Assembly: GCA_963930645.1 (NCBI GenBank)
Contig: OZ005648.1
Location: forward strand, 271,819,830-271,883,829
Reading direction: 5' to 3'
DNA: 64,000 nucleotides
From: Salticus scenicus
Taxonomy: Eukaryota > Arthropoda > Arachnida > Araneae > Salticidae
Under the pieces are notes generated by a model, which made no database searches, was not told where the DNA came from, and saw only the letters and a program-made list of their open reading frames with translations. The translations under genes were made by a program, and so were the position numbers. Numbering within the stretch: position 1 is the first letter of the stretch; the number at the start of each line of letters is the position of its first letter. Below are positions 22,415-34,295 of the stretch, piece after piece.

Positions 22415-22862
22415 AAGCACGTGCAACTGCCTTGGAGGCAAAAGCAAGACTGAAAGCAGGAAAAAATCCAGAGGGGGACGAGCAACACAAACAACCAATA
22501 GGAAGCAACATGCAGGGCAGGCCCAATCAGAGAGGAACACACGTACACACACCACAAAAAAAGAAGGGAGGAAAGGAGTAAAAATTTTTTTTTTTTTTTT
22601 TAATTTCAATAATATTAAACTAATAAGTAAATTTAATCAAATTTATCCATTAATTATTATTATATTTATTTTAATTAGAATTATTTTATTATAACTAATA
22701 TGATGTTATAAACACAATGAAGGAAACTATTTAATTGAATTAAACAAATTTTTCCAGGCTGTAGACAGCAAAGTGGAATCAGATTTTTTCATTGACAATT
22801 TTATCACGATTAAGGTAAATAGCTAAATTTTCCAAAAAATCCAGTTCGGAAACGCGTTTAGC

Positions 22863-23084
22863 ATGAAAGATAATTTTGGCACTCTTAAAATTAAAACTCA
22901 AGAATTTGATCATAGTTTTAATTTTAAGAGTGCCAAAATTATCTTTCATGCCAAACGCGTGTCCGAACTGGATTTTTTGGAAAATTTAGCTATTTACCTT
23001 AATCGTGATAAAATTCCCAATGAAAAATCTGATTCCACTTTGCTGTCTACAGCCTGGAAAAATTTGTTTAATTCAATTAAATAA
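22863..23084 (+). pseudogene. PLE GIY-YIG endonuclease C-terminus
   Basis: The frame reads FNFKSAKIIFHAKRVSELDF then LENLAIYLNRDKIPNEKSD and ends LSTAWKNLFNSIK. It aligns with FKFNSAKIICRPKSVHELYF in the PLE at 53 kb, which identifies it as the tail after the zinc-binding His-Cys part of the GIY-YIG domain. The first part of the ORF (to about residue 16) is the palindrome centre and the opposite arm, not protein-coding sequence. The catalytic part is missing. Confidence 0.7.
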
Positions 23085-23371
23085 TTTCCTTTATTGTGTT
23101 TATAACATCATATTAGTTATAATAAAATAATTCTAATTAAAATAAATATAATAATAATTAATGGATAAATTTGATTAAATTTACTTATTAGTTTAATATT
23201 ATTGAAAAAAAAAAAAAAAAAAATTGTTTACTCCTTTCCTCCCTCCTCTTTTTGTGGTGTGTGTACGTGTGTTTCTCTCTGATTGGTCCTGCCCTGCATG
23301 TTGCTCCTCCCCTTCTGGATTTTGTCCTGCTTTCAGTCTTACTTTTGCCTCCAAGGCAGTTGCACGTGTTT

Positions 23372-23415
23372 GCACCTGATGAAGAAAGGCTAAGTCCTTT
23401 CGAAACCGGTTGTGC
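23372..23415 (+). ncRNA. Hammerhead ribozyme motif, right PLE arm
   Basis: GCAC 23372-23375, CTGATGA 23376-23382, A 23383, stem II GAAAGG (23384-23389) with CCTTTC (23396-23401) and loop CTAAGT, GAAA 23402-23405, CCGG 23406-23409, T 23410, T 23411, GTGC 23412-23415. All three stems and every invariant core base are present. The loop differs at one base from the left arm (CTACGT). The predicted cleavage position follows T 23411. Confidence 0.8.
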
Positions 23416-23464
23416 TGATTTAGAATTTATGGTGTGTGAAGAAGTTTTAATTTCTTGCTATATT

Positions 23465-24190
23465 TTGTTTAATTTTCCTTGTTATTTTTTATGGTTTGAT
23501 TCGTTATCTCATGCAAAACTTTATAAGAGATGGCCCCCTAAACCACTCCAAAAGAAAGATTTATTTATTTCTTGAAAACTAATAACTGGAATGAGCTGCA
23601 AATTTGCACACCTATATTTTTCAGCACATTAGGATTCATTTTATGTAAAATTTAATATAGGTCATAATTCATAATTTTTATGAATATGAATTTATTAATA
23701 TTTTTCAAAATTAAAAATATTTTTCAGAATCAAAAGTAATGATGCATCACGTTTGGGTTTCTTCACTGAATCTCGTAAAAAAAAAAAAAAATATACATCG
23801 ATCAAGTTATTTTTTGTGAAGATATTAACAAAAGTTTGAAATATAAATTTAACATTATCACCTTCAAACTTTGAATGCTTATAACTCTGTGAAAAAATAA
23901 GTAAAATATACAACCAATATACTTTTTCGCGTTGTCGCGATCCCAGGAATTCAAATATAAAATAAAAATGGGGCATTACCATTGAAAAAATCAAAGTTGG
24001 TGCGTGTTTTAATATGTAGACGACCCCCAATTCAAAATTTCAGTTCATCTGAAACTACTCATGATTTCCCGTCGAATGATACCTATTACATTTTTCTACA
24101 TCTATTAGCAACGAAGTTACATCGAGTGCTGCATTTTTTCCCCCCCGACTGTACATTATCAGAATTATTGCTTTATAAGTTAAATAGAAA
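23465..24190. other. Non-coding DNA with a possible transposon end
   Basis: No gene. The right part ends in CCCCCCCGACTGTAC near 24142-24156, which resembles a Tc1/mariner-type terminus in inverse (TACAGTCGGGGGG), but no left partner was found. Confidence 0.3.
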
Positions 24191-24346
24191 CAGTGTTGTC
24201 AAATTTAGGGACTTCTTTATTCAATAATCACCAATAATTTTGAGGAGTGATATTTGATATACATAATAGATGATTAACCTTTGAAGTGACTAAGCAACCA
24301 TTACAATTTAATTTTAGTGAAAGATATTGAATAAAAAAGTCCCTAA
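24191..24346. mobile_element. Truncated hAT MITE, relative of 18242-18421
   Basis: Starts CAGTGTTGTCAAATTTAGGG, shares CACCAATAATTTTGA, GATATTTGATATACATAA and TTGAATAAAAAAGTC with the intact copy, but its right terminus is missing and the centre differs. Confidence 0.65.
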
Positions 24347-26638
24347 CATACGCGTAGCCAGCTTCTTATGCGAGGGGGTGCACAAGTTTTAATTTGTGTG
24401 TGTGTGTACTGTGTATGCATATTCATAAAATTGTTATTGTAAAAATGCATTTAAAAGAACTATTTTCAGTACTTATAATAATAATTATGATCTGAAAACA
24501 ATATTTAAAAAAATATATATATATATATGGAAAAATATTTTTTTATGAAGTATATTTTTTAATACTTTATTTAATATGCATTAATATTAGGCAGTGTTGT
24601 AAAATTGATATAATTTAAAAAACATTGTGCGATATGTGTCTGTCAGTATTCGAAAAGCGATATTATGTCAGTATTCTTTTTTTTTCTTTCGTTATATATT
24701 AAGAGTGATCTAATGGCATTATGAAAAGTATCAATCATTTTAGCATGTGTCGACTCAGATTTCAAAAAATAATATTTACTGATGTCTAGAAATATTGGCA
24801 ATATTACCATATATCAGAGAATAATATCTTTGAATATTTTTTAAAGCAGGCCATTATATATTATTCAATGTCATATTCTGATATTGGCAATACCTTTGTC
24901 CTACCTGGGAAATACTGAAGGTAGAAAGACGCAGAAGAAACAAAAAGATGCGAAATAATCCAAGGATTCTGGCTTCAGCATTTTCATCATGGATGGACAA
25001 CCCACGGCCCGTCGTCGTGTAGATTTTTGCGGCCCGCGAGGAGAATAACGATATTTAAAGTTTGACAACTTTGGTTAACACATTAAAAACTAATAAATCC
25101 GTTCTGACTTTTCAAAGTGAAAATACCTTTCGACGATTATGATAGCTAAATAATCACATTGTTGTAATGAAATATTATTAGATGCATTAATCATTCTTTT
25201 TATTATAGTTATTAATGTATAGGTCATAAACTTTTTATGATATTATTATTAATTTATGAATAAAAATAATTTAAATTAATGTCTTTTGCTCCGAATTTTC
25301 ACCCTCCCCTGTCTCAAAACAAAAAGAAAAAAAAAAAAAAACATATATATTACATAAACGATTAATACACTCACAAAAATATGTTACACATACACACACC
25401 ACACATATATATATATAATCCTTTTGATAGTAGAAGCAAAGAATGAGAACGAAGAATAGTTAGTCAAACAATTCACCAAAGAGACATACACACGCCAATC
25501 AAAGCAACAAGATTTCCCACATTGATTCAATTATGAAGTTCAATAATAGCACTGACGCCAATCCACTAAACAACAATACCTGTTACGAATTGAAATAGGA
25601 CCATGTAATTAGACTCTGATGAAAAGAAGGTTGACTCTAGGACAATATTTCAAGGTGAAAAAAGAGAACCCTGTAATGAACAATAATGACCCATTAAGCG
25701 CAGTAGAAGCCAAACAACAGACACAAGATCACCGAAACCACAAAGACCAATAAGAATGAACAATTTCTCTATGTAGGAGAAGCTCATAAAGGTAAAAAAA
25801 AAAAAAAAATCATCAGGGGATGAAATACACATATTTAAAGAAACCACATTTAATTTTTAACAGCCCGCAAAACAAACGATACAACAAACCAACTCAACCA
25901 AATCCCAACAGAAAACTCAAACTAAATTGAAATCTAGGAAAAAAAACAACCCAAGAAAGGAAGGAAGGAGGCAAGCGGCAAGACTTCTGACTTGCCTGTG
26001 GGGTTAAACTAGATTTACGCTGGCAACACTCATGAGAGTAGCTTATGGAATTAAGACTATTATTATTAAGATTTGAAGCACTGAAAAATTAAGCACAAAT
26101 AATCTAAAGAATATCATATTAAATAAAGTGAAAGACTATAAAATTAATTTTTATTTACATTGGCGTCTGTGAAAAAAAGAACATTTTCTGAATAACAATA
26201 ATATAAAAAAAGTATGCAATGTATTCAAATAGAAATAAATGAAAATATTACTATAATTAATAGCTAATTTAAAAATATTATTTTAACCTGATTTTATAAC
26301 TTGACTAAACAACAACAACACAAGTAATATTAATACAAGCATAAAAAATTATCGTGAAGAAGTAACTATAAATACATAATATAAATAAGTTAATATAAAT
26401 ACATAAATTAATCTGCATACTATTTGCAGCAAAAATGTATGTTAAAGAAATTTAGGTATGAAATATTTAATACATTTATAAGAATAAATGATAAAAAAAT
26501 TAAAATATAGATGTAATAAAAAAAAATAATTTCACTTATTTAAATTGGTATGTGTAGGTTATTTTACCGTTTTCTACATTGAAAATTAAATTAAGATTTT
26601 TGTTTTAAAAACAGCCCCTTAAATTATAAATTTGCTTT
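24347..26638. other. Long AT-rich stretch without recognised genes
   Basis: Only minor features: a TG run near 24400, a TA run near 24519-24528, GGATGGACAACCCACGGCCC near 24992 (wording typical of a hAT-derived repeat end, no partner found), and AC/TA runs near 25380-25418. The open frames here are short and AT-biased. Confidence 0.35.
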
Positions 26639-29105
26639 TTAATCTTTCAATATATTATTTAATTGTAGTTTTCTTGGTTGAATTTCGGCAAAAATATCAA
26701 TGACTTTTTCAACTGATATTTTTTTATCGTAATGTATGTGAATAAGAGCTAAGGAGCTTTTCCTTTCATCTGTCATAGTAGCCCTATTGTAGTTGTCCAA
26801 CCTTCTTAAGCTGCTCGCTAGGTGCTCGTATTCACAAGAGGTGACAGGTAATGCAGAGAAGAACGGAGATGCTAGGAAAAAGAACCTCGTCAACGCATTT
26901 CAATGCTGCAGCTATTGTCTTAGGAATATCTTCTTTCGCAATACATTTCAAAATAGGCTTTCCATCTCTTTATTTCTTGCCCCAAAAGTTCCGAGCTTGG
27001 AAGTTCATCGTAATACATTTCTACACAAGATCTTGTAGTTCTTTTTCATCTTCTTTTAACAAAACAGGGGGCAAAATTGATAAAAGTGCCGTTACATTTT
27101 TTTCCAGTTCGGAAAAATCTTGATTTCGAATTCAAAATGATGCCGTCGAAAAGTGGTATTGCTACATTTACTTTATAATGATTTAAAATTGTGTCGCATT
27201 CAGTGTTGTTTGCATGTACTTGTCTTTGAGAAATATGTAGAACTGTTGGCTCGATATTATGTTTTTGTCCCAACAAGAGAGTTTTTTCATAAATAATTTG
27301 AAAACTTTCATCAACAGAATCTCATTCTGTAATGTATAATCATCTACCATTCTATGTGCTTCAGCAATGTTTGTTGTTCATCCTTGCAATTTAATAGTAA
27401 TTCCCTCTAAATGAGACAAATACTGGTATGTTGTTATAAAAGTTATAAGAACTGAAACAAAATGATTGCATTCAGTATTGCTAAAGCATCTCTTTTGCTC
27501 TGAGAGTTCCATGGATTATCAAAGTATTTTTCATACTCTGATATTCCATAAATGATGCTCTCAAGTATTTCTATTACATAACTATAACTTTGATAAAAAT
27601 GCTGATTAGCAATATGTCTCATAGCCCATCTTGTTTTGCAAAGATCCAAAAGAACTTTTCTTCTGCCTAAATCATTTTCCATATGCTTTTTCACAACCTC
27701 CAAAAGAAAACCATTCCGCTTTGGACTGTTTAGGAAAAAAAGACACACATCTTTAAGTTTATCAAGCATGTTTCTTATTTCCATGATTTTACTTTATTGT
27801 GCTATAACAAGATTTAAGCAATGAGAGCTGCAGTGCACATAAACAGCTTTAGGAGCATATTCCTTTATCTTAGCTTGTACTCCCACTCTTTCTGATGACA
27901 TGTTAGCTGCACCATCATAGCTTTGTCCTACAACGTTTTTTAATATCAAGCCCTAACCTAACAAGAGTTTGTACAATTTTTTGAGCAATAAATTCGCCCG
28001 TTATGCGGTCAATTTGAAGAAATTCTAAAAATTCTTCTCTAACCTTTTTATCGTTGTCAATAAAGCAAATACAAAATGATAAAATCTCTACATTATGTGA
28101 AGTCACTTCATCGGCGATAATTGAAAAAAATTTTGCAGCTTTAATTTCATCAATTATATATTTTTGGATGATGCGATGACCTATGATATTAATTAATTCA
28201 TTTTGGATCGTTGGGGAAATGTATGCAGCATTCCTCATTACAGGAGATTATAAATGCTCATTTAAATCTTCGTCATATAAAGATAGCATTTTTAATACTG
28301 CCAAAAAATTTCCTGGATTTTCTCGACCGTCTAAATTTTCACAATGACCTCGCAATACTACGCCTTGCTTACCACAGTGTATAATCACTTATATAATGTG
28401 GTGCAGAATCTTTCGGTTTTTTTATATATTAAAGTTTTTTTAATTATATTAATGTTTTTTTAACGATCTAGATATACATCAATACAATTTTCTGGGTTCT
28501 TTCTGCACCTAAGAAAATTACTTGCATGTAACACAGCATTTGGATGGTAGGCATTTTGCTGGTGGCTGTTTGCTTTTTTCCTTCATTTTTGACCACTTTG
28601 TGAATGGCGAAGTAACAAAACTTTTTTCCATTTCACGATGTTCAGCAAATAAACAACAGGGTAAGCGAAATGCTCCATCTTCATATTTACTATATACCAT
28701 CCACTGATATGTATTCATCCATTCACATTGAAAACTACTTTTCTTACCATCTCACATTAGTGTTTTAAAAAATAAAAAGGATTTTTCTGGCCTAAAATGA
28801 TTAACTAATATGTTATATTTTTCATCTTCGAACATATCAGAAATTTTCTTTTTAAATAAAATATATCCTATATAATCATCTGTTATTTGAGGGAACTTTG
28901 GATTTTCAAAACTGCTACTTGAAGATGAAGCATCATAATTAGTATTCTCAAGAATTACTTCATTAAGGGAGACCTTCAAAGAAAAGATAAATAATACGTA
29001 AAAAAAAAAACACCATTTGATAAAAATAATAGAATAAAACTGAGTGTTTAAAAGTTCTGGAAATTTTGATAGAGAAAATTTAATTTGATTGATTTTTAAT
29101 CGCAT
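26639..29105 (-). pseudogene. ZMYM1-like hAT transposase, broken
   Basis: Several minus-strand frames, in order, give a degraded transposase of the ZMYM1/DUF4371 type. From the 5' end: FRPEKSFLFFKT and MNTYQWMVYSKYEDGAFRLP with CCLFAEHR (TTF-type zinc finger), then DEIKAAKFFSIIADEVTSHN and FLEFLQIDRITGEFIAQKIV (DUF4371), then KTRWAMRHIANQHFYQSY, then RQVHANNTECDTILNHYKVN and PLFDGIILNSKSRF, and finally ATMTDERKSSLALIHIHY, the hAT C-terminal dimerisation part. At least five stops or frameshifts separate the pieces. The acidic DEVT and later motifs are as expected for the catalytic domain, but no continuous frame remains. Terminal repeats were not found. Confidence 0.8.
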
Positions 29106-29817
29106 ATTTTTACTTTTTGAAAATTAAATATTAAAAAAGAGATATTATGAAAGATACTTTTAATATCTTTCAAAACAAATACTCTCTATTACTTTTTGTC
29201 TGTTATATTACTAACGGGTTTCTTTCCTGTCCTCACCGCTCTCCAACAAGGAAGGTTTCTCCCACAACTTGTTCTGCTTGCAAACTCCAGCAGGGGATTT
29301 ATTACCTTGAGTGTGGTTTTGCTTTTCACTTATTTTAGGGGTATCAAAAGATTGCATAATACACGATAGTGCCATAACAATATAGAAGCCCTTTATTGAT
29401 CCCAAACTAAAACACGCAATATTTAATCTTATATCGTCTCTTTAAATAAAATGTCAATTATCTGACTTTAATTTTTGGTAACTTAATAAAAAAATTGCCG
29501 ACATTCTCATGATGAAATACATCATTTTTAACGTCACAGAAGACAAAAGCATTCGATAATAAACTTACACAATCATACAAAAAGTCCATAATCATAAAAA
29601 TTAATTACTTTTATTAAAAAAATCTAAATGTTAATAAATGTGTAAAGAAGGACATTTACTTTATTTCGGCTGCATCTGTATTTATATATATTTAAAAAGG
29701 GAATGACTGAATAAACAAAATTGACACTTTATCTATCTTACGTATATCACTAGTATAATACACACGTAATATCAAAAACAATTAGATATTAATTATTATG
29801 AAATTTTTAATGTAATG
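29106..29817. other. Flank of the hAT remnant, non-coding
   Basis: No gene seen; overlapping short frames on both strands at 29147-29405 have no motif. Confidence 0.3.
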
Positions 29818-29963
29818 CAAGGCTGTAGTCAGAAAGATTTTCAGAGGGATTCAGACTTTAGTACATAATGTTGAGTATTACAAATGGCACAAAACACAAA
29901 TTCGACAAATCTTCATAATTTTGAAGGAGGGAGTAGGGGGTTCATCTCTTGCCTACGGCCTTG
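29818..29963. mobile_element. Probable hAT-type MITE
   Basis: CAAGGCTGTAGTCAGAAAG at the left pairs imperfectly with CTCTTGCCTACGGCCTTG at the right. Size 146 bp. No clear target duplication. Confidence 0.4.
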
Positions 29964-30556
29964 ACAAGATGTTAATAACTTCAGATATTATCTTAGGTAT
30001 CAGACATCATTATCAGCAGTTTATTTCATGTACTATTTCTGCTTATGATATACACTTAACAAAGTTTACACAAAACAATTTTTAAAACTAAGGTTTATTT
30101 ATGCACTGATTTTATGCTTTTAGATTCCAGAATTTTTATTTTTTAGTTCATTAGTTAAAAAAAAATAATAATAATAATAATATATACACATATATTGCTT
30201 GATAATGACTCTCTTAAAAGAAGTTGACTTTGTTAAGCCAATTTTACAACTGGCTCTTGAACTACCAGTTTCAATGTTAGAGTTATACATCAATGGAAAT
30301 AAAAAGATAATTAAAAAACATATAAATAAATAAATAATAACTAAAACACTATAATTTCATTATTCCTTTTTAATTATTCTAAATAATTTTATTTACTTTG
30401 TTGATTTATGTATAGCGAAGATCTGTGTAAACATATTTAAGTAATAACTATTAAATTATTGAGAATCAAATCAAATTTTTATTAAAATTATTCTATTATT
30501 ATTTATTTTGGTGTATATGTGTGTGTGTGTGGGGGGGGGGATTTGTCAAATTACAG
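29964..30556. other. AT-rich non-coding DNA
   Basis: AATAATAAT run near 30166-30182, TG run and a G11 run near 30519-30541. No gene seen. Confidence 0.3.
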
Positions 30557-30564
30557 TTCTAGAC

Positions 30565-30738
30565 CAGTGGCGGATCCAGAACTTGACTTTGGGGGGGGGG
30601 GGCTAAGATTTTTCATAGTGTTATTCTAGACCAATAAAAAATTTACAATTGCAATATTCAATTGTGAATGTCAATGTTTTTTTTTGGGGGGGGGGGGGGG
30701 GCTCAGCCCCCTAGCCCCCCCCCTTAAATCCGCCACTG
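30565..30738. mobile_element. hAT MITE with G/C runs, copy 1
   Basis: Ends CAGTGGCGGATCC and ..ATCCGCCACTG, with TTCTAGAC duplicated exactly on both sides (30557-30564, 30739-30746). The body has AACTTGACTTT, a G run, CTAAGATTTTTCA, ATTCTAGACCAATAAAAA and, inverted, long C runs. A second copy is at 62872. Confidence 0.95.
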
Positions 30739-31247
30739 TTCTAGACGTAAAGATTATTATTACTAAAAAAGCTCCTAAATTTTTAAAGAGTATTTTTACC
30801 TAAATAATAATTCACAAAAATGTTTAAATAAAATTTAATATGTATGAAATTAACACTTAAAGCAATTGATTAAAATTACGAAAAAATTACTTATTTTGCA
30901 TTAAAATCTCAAAAATGTATATTTTTGTTTAAACTAAATTTATACATGTGATTTTATGTGTGTGTGTGTATATATGTATATCATACTGATATGTTAATAT
31001 GTTCAATATTACATAACTTTAGTTAAACGTCATGCATAAGTACTAATATGGCTAACGAACAGTGAAAAATTAAAAGAAAAATGGCCTTTAAAGCTTTGAG
31101 CTTGAGGCCATTAATAAAACATTATAATCATCATAATGAGGCTACTACTCTTCGTGCCCATATATCCTTAGAACGTCAATAACTGCGTAATCCGGAACAT
31201 CATGAGCTTCGCGGCTATCAGTTATTAACATAAATCTCTCTCTCTCT

Positions 31248-31288
<41 letters not shown>

Positions 31289-31789
31289 AAACAAACAAAA
31301 AATATAACATTGTATGAAAATTATTTTAAATTAAACTATCAATTTATATAAACTTTTTATGTATTTAATTTATAACTTAGGTAACTTTTTCACACTAATT
31401 AGGATTTTAGAGTTTTAAAATGTGGTAAAATAAACAAAATAAATAAATATAAATAAAACTGATATTAGTGAGCATTTAAGTATAAAAAATGTAGTTTACA
31501 TATCAAGTTGAAATTATCTAATGGTATTTCAATCTTTTATTACATGTTTTTTATGCCTGATGAAAGACATGTTTTTGTTAGAAACAGTTAACAATTCTTT
31601 GTCGTTTAAGAAGTGTTTCTGTACTTTTATTGCTAATATACTGAAATGTTTATTTACAATATTCCGTTAAAGAATAGTTGCATTTAATAAAATGTTTTTT
31701 TATTAGTAAAAAAAAAAAAAAAAAACTGAATTTTTTCAACCATCTCAAAAAAAAAAAAAAATAATCAAACGAATCCGAATAAATAGTAA
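30739..31789. other. AT-rich non-coding DNA with a long T run
   Basis: A CT run then a T run of about 36 bases at 31249-31284. A phrase CCTGATGAAAGACATG..AGAAAC at 31556-31590 looks superficially like a hammerhead but its stem II does not form. No gene. Confidence 0.35.
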
Positions 31790-32228
31790 CAGTGTTGCCT
31801 AATTTTTAATACATCATATTCTTTTATATCGTCTGCAATAATCATTTAATTTATTTTCATTACTTATGCTTTTCTTTAAAAATCGTCTGTCAAAATTTTG
31901 AAATAAGCAGACAATAGTAAAATATTTTATAATACATATGCGTATTTAAGTTATATCCTTGGGATGCATTAAAAATATACAATGCATACATATACATTAA
32001 AAAATATATATAAATATACGCTGTTAATGTCCACCCCTTTTTAGGATCAGCTTTTTACGGTCCCAGAGTTTCTCCATAGAATTTAATAAGGAAGTGTTTT
32101 TATACATATTAACAATTTTGAATTTTCTTTAGCTCTCGATAAATGTTGGTTACAGAAAAGTGCATGGCTCTGTGTGACCCCCCCCCCTTCCTCCCTGGCC
32201 ACGCGCATGCCTAAATTTGGCAGCACTG
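31790..32228. mobile_element. Non-autonomous hAT element
   Basis: CAGTGTTGCCTAATTTTTA at the left and CTAAATTTGGCAGCACTG at the right are imperfect inverted ends. The flanks AATAGTAA (31782-31789) and AATAGAAA (32229-32236) match at 7 of 8 bases. No ORF. Confidence 0.7.
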
Positions 32229-32255
32229 AATAGAAAACATTAGAACTGACATCTA

Positions 32256-32784
32256 CTGGGTTGTCCGGAAAGTTTGTGCCGATTTTGAAGGAAAATTTGA
32301 AATGCAACACACTTAAATGCTTGCAAATAGTGTATTTTCATATTTTTAACATTTCTGCTAATTCACGTGTCATATACTGTGGGTTATTTTCAATCAGTGT
32401 TTTAATCTGATCTTTATCTGTGGTGGAGAACCTACCTGGGCATTCTTGATCTTGAAGGTTGAAATCACCAGCTTTAAACCTAGCAAAACACTTCCGCACA
32501 GTTCTTTCAGCTACAGCACCTTCGCCATAAATAGTACATATTTTGTTTGCTACTTGTGTGTCATTTTTGCCTTTCTGGTAAAAGAAAAGCATTAAATGCC
32601 TATAATGCACTTCGTTTGCTTCCAGATTCAAAGGCTTAAAACTGACAACAATTAACGTATCATAACCAAAATATGTACTTTTAGAATGTGTACGCATGTC
32701 ATTTCTTTTTAATCATTTTGATATATTCAGACCTATCCTTATGCCATTTAATGAAAATCGGCATGAACTTTTTGGATGACCCTG
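32256..32784 (-). mobile_element. mariner-family deletion derivative
   Basis: Left end CTGGGTTGTCCGGAAAGTTT..GTGCCGATTTT and right end AAAATCGGCATGAACTTTTT..GGATGACCCTG are inverted repeats of the mariner type. TA precedes the left end (32254-32255); the right TA has decayed. It holds only the first part of a transposase. Confidence 0.75.
32338..32697 (-). pseudogene. mariner transposase N-terminal (HTH) fragment
   Basis: The 119-residue frame contains VHYRHLMLFFYQKGKNDTQV, ANKICTIYGEGAVAERTVRK and CFARFKAGDFNLQDQECPGR, the bipartite helix-turn-helix DNA-binding region of mariner transposases, then IENNPQYMTRELAEML. It ends there. A full mariner transposase has about 345 residues with a DDD catalytic domain, which is deleted. 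The start is uncertain because the first 25 residues are atypical. If translated it could bind mariner ends but could not cut DNA. Confidence 0.75.
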
Positions 32785-32871
32785 ATTGGTGGGGCATTTC
32801 AGTCTCTGATTAGAAAATGGCCACCAGCAGAGTTAATTGCTCTAGTCTTAAATAGAGTATATTCTATAATA

Positions 32872-33728
32872 CAGCGAAGCATCCATAATCCAGAATTCTA
32901 TAATCCGGCAACACCATAAACCGGCACTAATGCCATTTCTGTTTTTTTTTTTTTTACTTCCACCTGTAAATCATAGTGGTACTCAACTTAATTAGCCGTA
33001 TGCTTGCCACCTTTTATAGATCGTTTGTAAAGTTTATGGATTTTCATTTAATTTTATTGATTTACGGATTAGTGTGAATTTTTGACAGATTAATCAGGAT
33101 GATCACAAAAATTACGAAAAAGAACAACGGAATTTTTATCTCGCTATGGCAAATCGAAAGTTATTAATGAAAGAGATAATTTCTACTCCTGATACTGAAA
33201 GTCAAAATAAACACGACAGCCCTAAATCTCAGTCAACAGTTTTTTAAAGGACTTGAAAAATATGATTTTATCAGCAATAACCAACTAATGAACATGCATA
33301 CGTTTATCTGTCAATGACAAACTGAAAAACCAAAAAGAATGAAACGAATGAAATTGACTGACATATTTAATAAAATGGAGCAACGTCAAATTCCTGATCT
33401 TATTTGTTATTAAGCCAGTTTCAATAAAAAAAATTTTAAACTATTATTTGTACAAAAATAAACATAAAATAACAATTATAAAACGTATTACTGTTTTATA
33501 TAATTGTTATTTTAAACATTTTTATTTATTTCAAATGTTATTTTAATTATTTTTGTTTTTGATAAGGATTTGTATACATTTTTTAAAGCTAATTTTTTAA
33601 AAATATTTCTTTAGATGCTGTGACTGACATGATTTTGATTTACATTTTCGGAACACCTATAATCTGGAAAAATCCGTAATCCGGTAATGTCTATTTCGCA
33701 CCGATACCAGATTATCAATGCTTCACTG
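32872..33728 (+). mobile_element. Tigger/pogo-like element, decayed
   Basis: TA flanks (32870-32871, 33729-33730). The ends CAGCGAAGCATCCATAATCC and, inverted, CAGTGAAGCATTGATAATCT match well, and inner sequences (ATCCGGCAACACC against ATCTGGAAAAATCC) continue the repeat. Inside, a frame near 33320-33410 reads KPKRMKRMKLTDIFNKM, which resembles the C-terminus of Tigger-type transposases (K..LTDIF or LDKFF). The rest of the transposase is deleted. Confidence 0.75.
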
Positions 33729-34105
33729 TAAATATTTATGAAAGCAAATATATTATGGAGAACTGAACAAATATTTCTTATGTTAGGTAATTTTTGGTTG
33801 TAGCACTATTGTAGTCAACATCTGAATATAATGCTAAATCTTCTATTTATAAAAATTCTAATTCAAAATAAAATTCATTATTTATGTAAACAGTCTGTTT
33901 TGTAAATAAATGAGTGAAAAAAAAAAGTTTCAATTTCTTAGTCTTTTGCTTAATTTATTTTATCGAAGAATGTCATAAAATTGAAAAAACCCAAAAGTGG
34001 GCAAGATTTTGGGTTTTTTTTTCAAATGGGTGTTTTAGAAAAAACTCTCTCAGTCCAACCCAACCAACCTTGATAAGAAAAGTCATTGTTACAGAATAAT
34101 AAATA

Positions 34106-34111
34106 TTTATT
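34106..34111 (-). promoter_or_regulatory. Polyadenylation signal of mRpS16
   Basis: AATAAA on the minus strand, 51 bases after the stop codon of the S16 gene. Confidence 0.6.
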
Positions 34112-34161
34112 CTTTTCTAATTACTAAAAAATTTAAATTCAAATAACTGGTGTATTAAATA

Positions 34162-34295
34162 TTAAGCAGATGCTTCCGATTTTTTAGATGCTTCTGACTT
34201 TTGTTTATTTTCTTCTTGTTGTTCTAATAAAAATCTTCGCTTTCTTAATGATAAGGTAAAACAGTGAGGATGCAGAGGTAAAACACCAGCAGTAC
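34162..34295 (-). CDS. mRpS16: Mitochondrial ribosomal protein S16, last exon
   Basis: The minus strand shows a splice acceptor TTATTTACAG ending at 34296, then an exon in the phase left by the first coding exon (one base carried over). It encodes GTAGVLPLHPHCFTLSLRKR then RFLLEQQEENKQKSEASKKS and ends EASA-stop. VLPLHP is the conserved end of the bacterial/mitochondrial S16 fold; the lysine/glutamate-rich tail is the usual variable mitochondrial extension. The complete product is 123 residues, close to the about 137 of the human protein. Confidence 0.9.

Larger units (their letters stand above)
22325..23464. mobile_element. Palindrome of two PLE 3' ends with hammerhead motifs
   Basis: Left arm 22325-22905 is the inverse of right arm 22917-23464, centred near 22911, with high identity (for example AATTATCTTTCATGC.AAACGCGT and CTTTGCTGTCTACAGCCTGG on the right match the left in inverse). 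From the centre outward each arm has the end of a GIY-YIG endonuclease, an AT-rich spacer, an A run (T run on the left) at about 23205-23223, a pyrimidine-rich block and a hammerhead ribozyme motif. This is a head-to-head pair of 5'-truncated Penelope-like elements. Confidence 0.85.

Noticed and set aside
22304..22609. 101-codon minus-strand frame and its partner at 23252-23575
   Set aside because: Both are the non-coding 3' region of the PLE palindrome including the hammerhead, read in frame by chance on each arm.
24985..25045. Possible hAT terminus (GGATGGACAACCCACGGCCC)
   Set aside because: No inverted partner or target duplication found within several kb.
31556..31600. CCTGATGA..AGAAACAGTTAAC resembles a hammerhead core
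   Set aside because: The expected stem II between CTGATGA and GAAA does not pair and no PLE sequence is adjacent, so it is treated as chance or a very decayed relic.
33914..34099. 61-codon plus-strand frame beside the S16 3' end
   Set aside because: AT-rich, no motif, and it lies antisense to the S16 3' flank.
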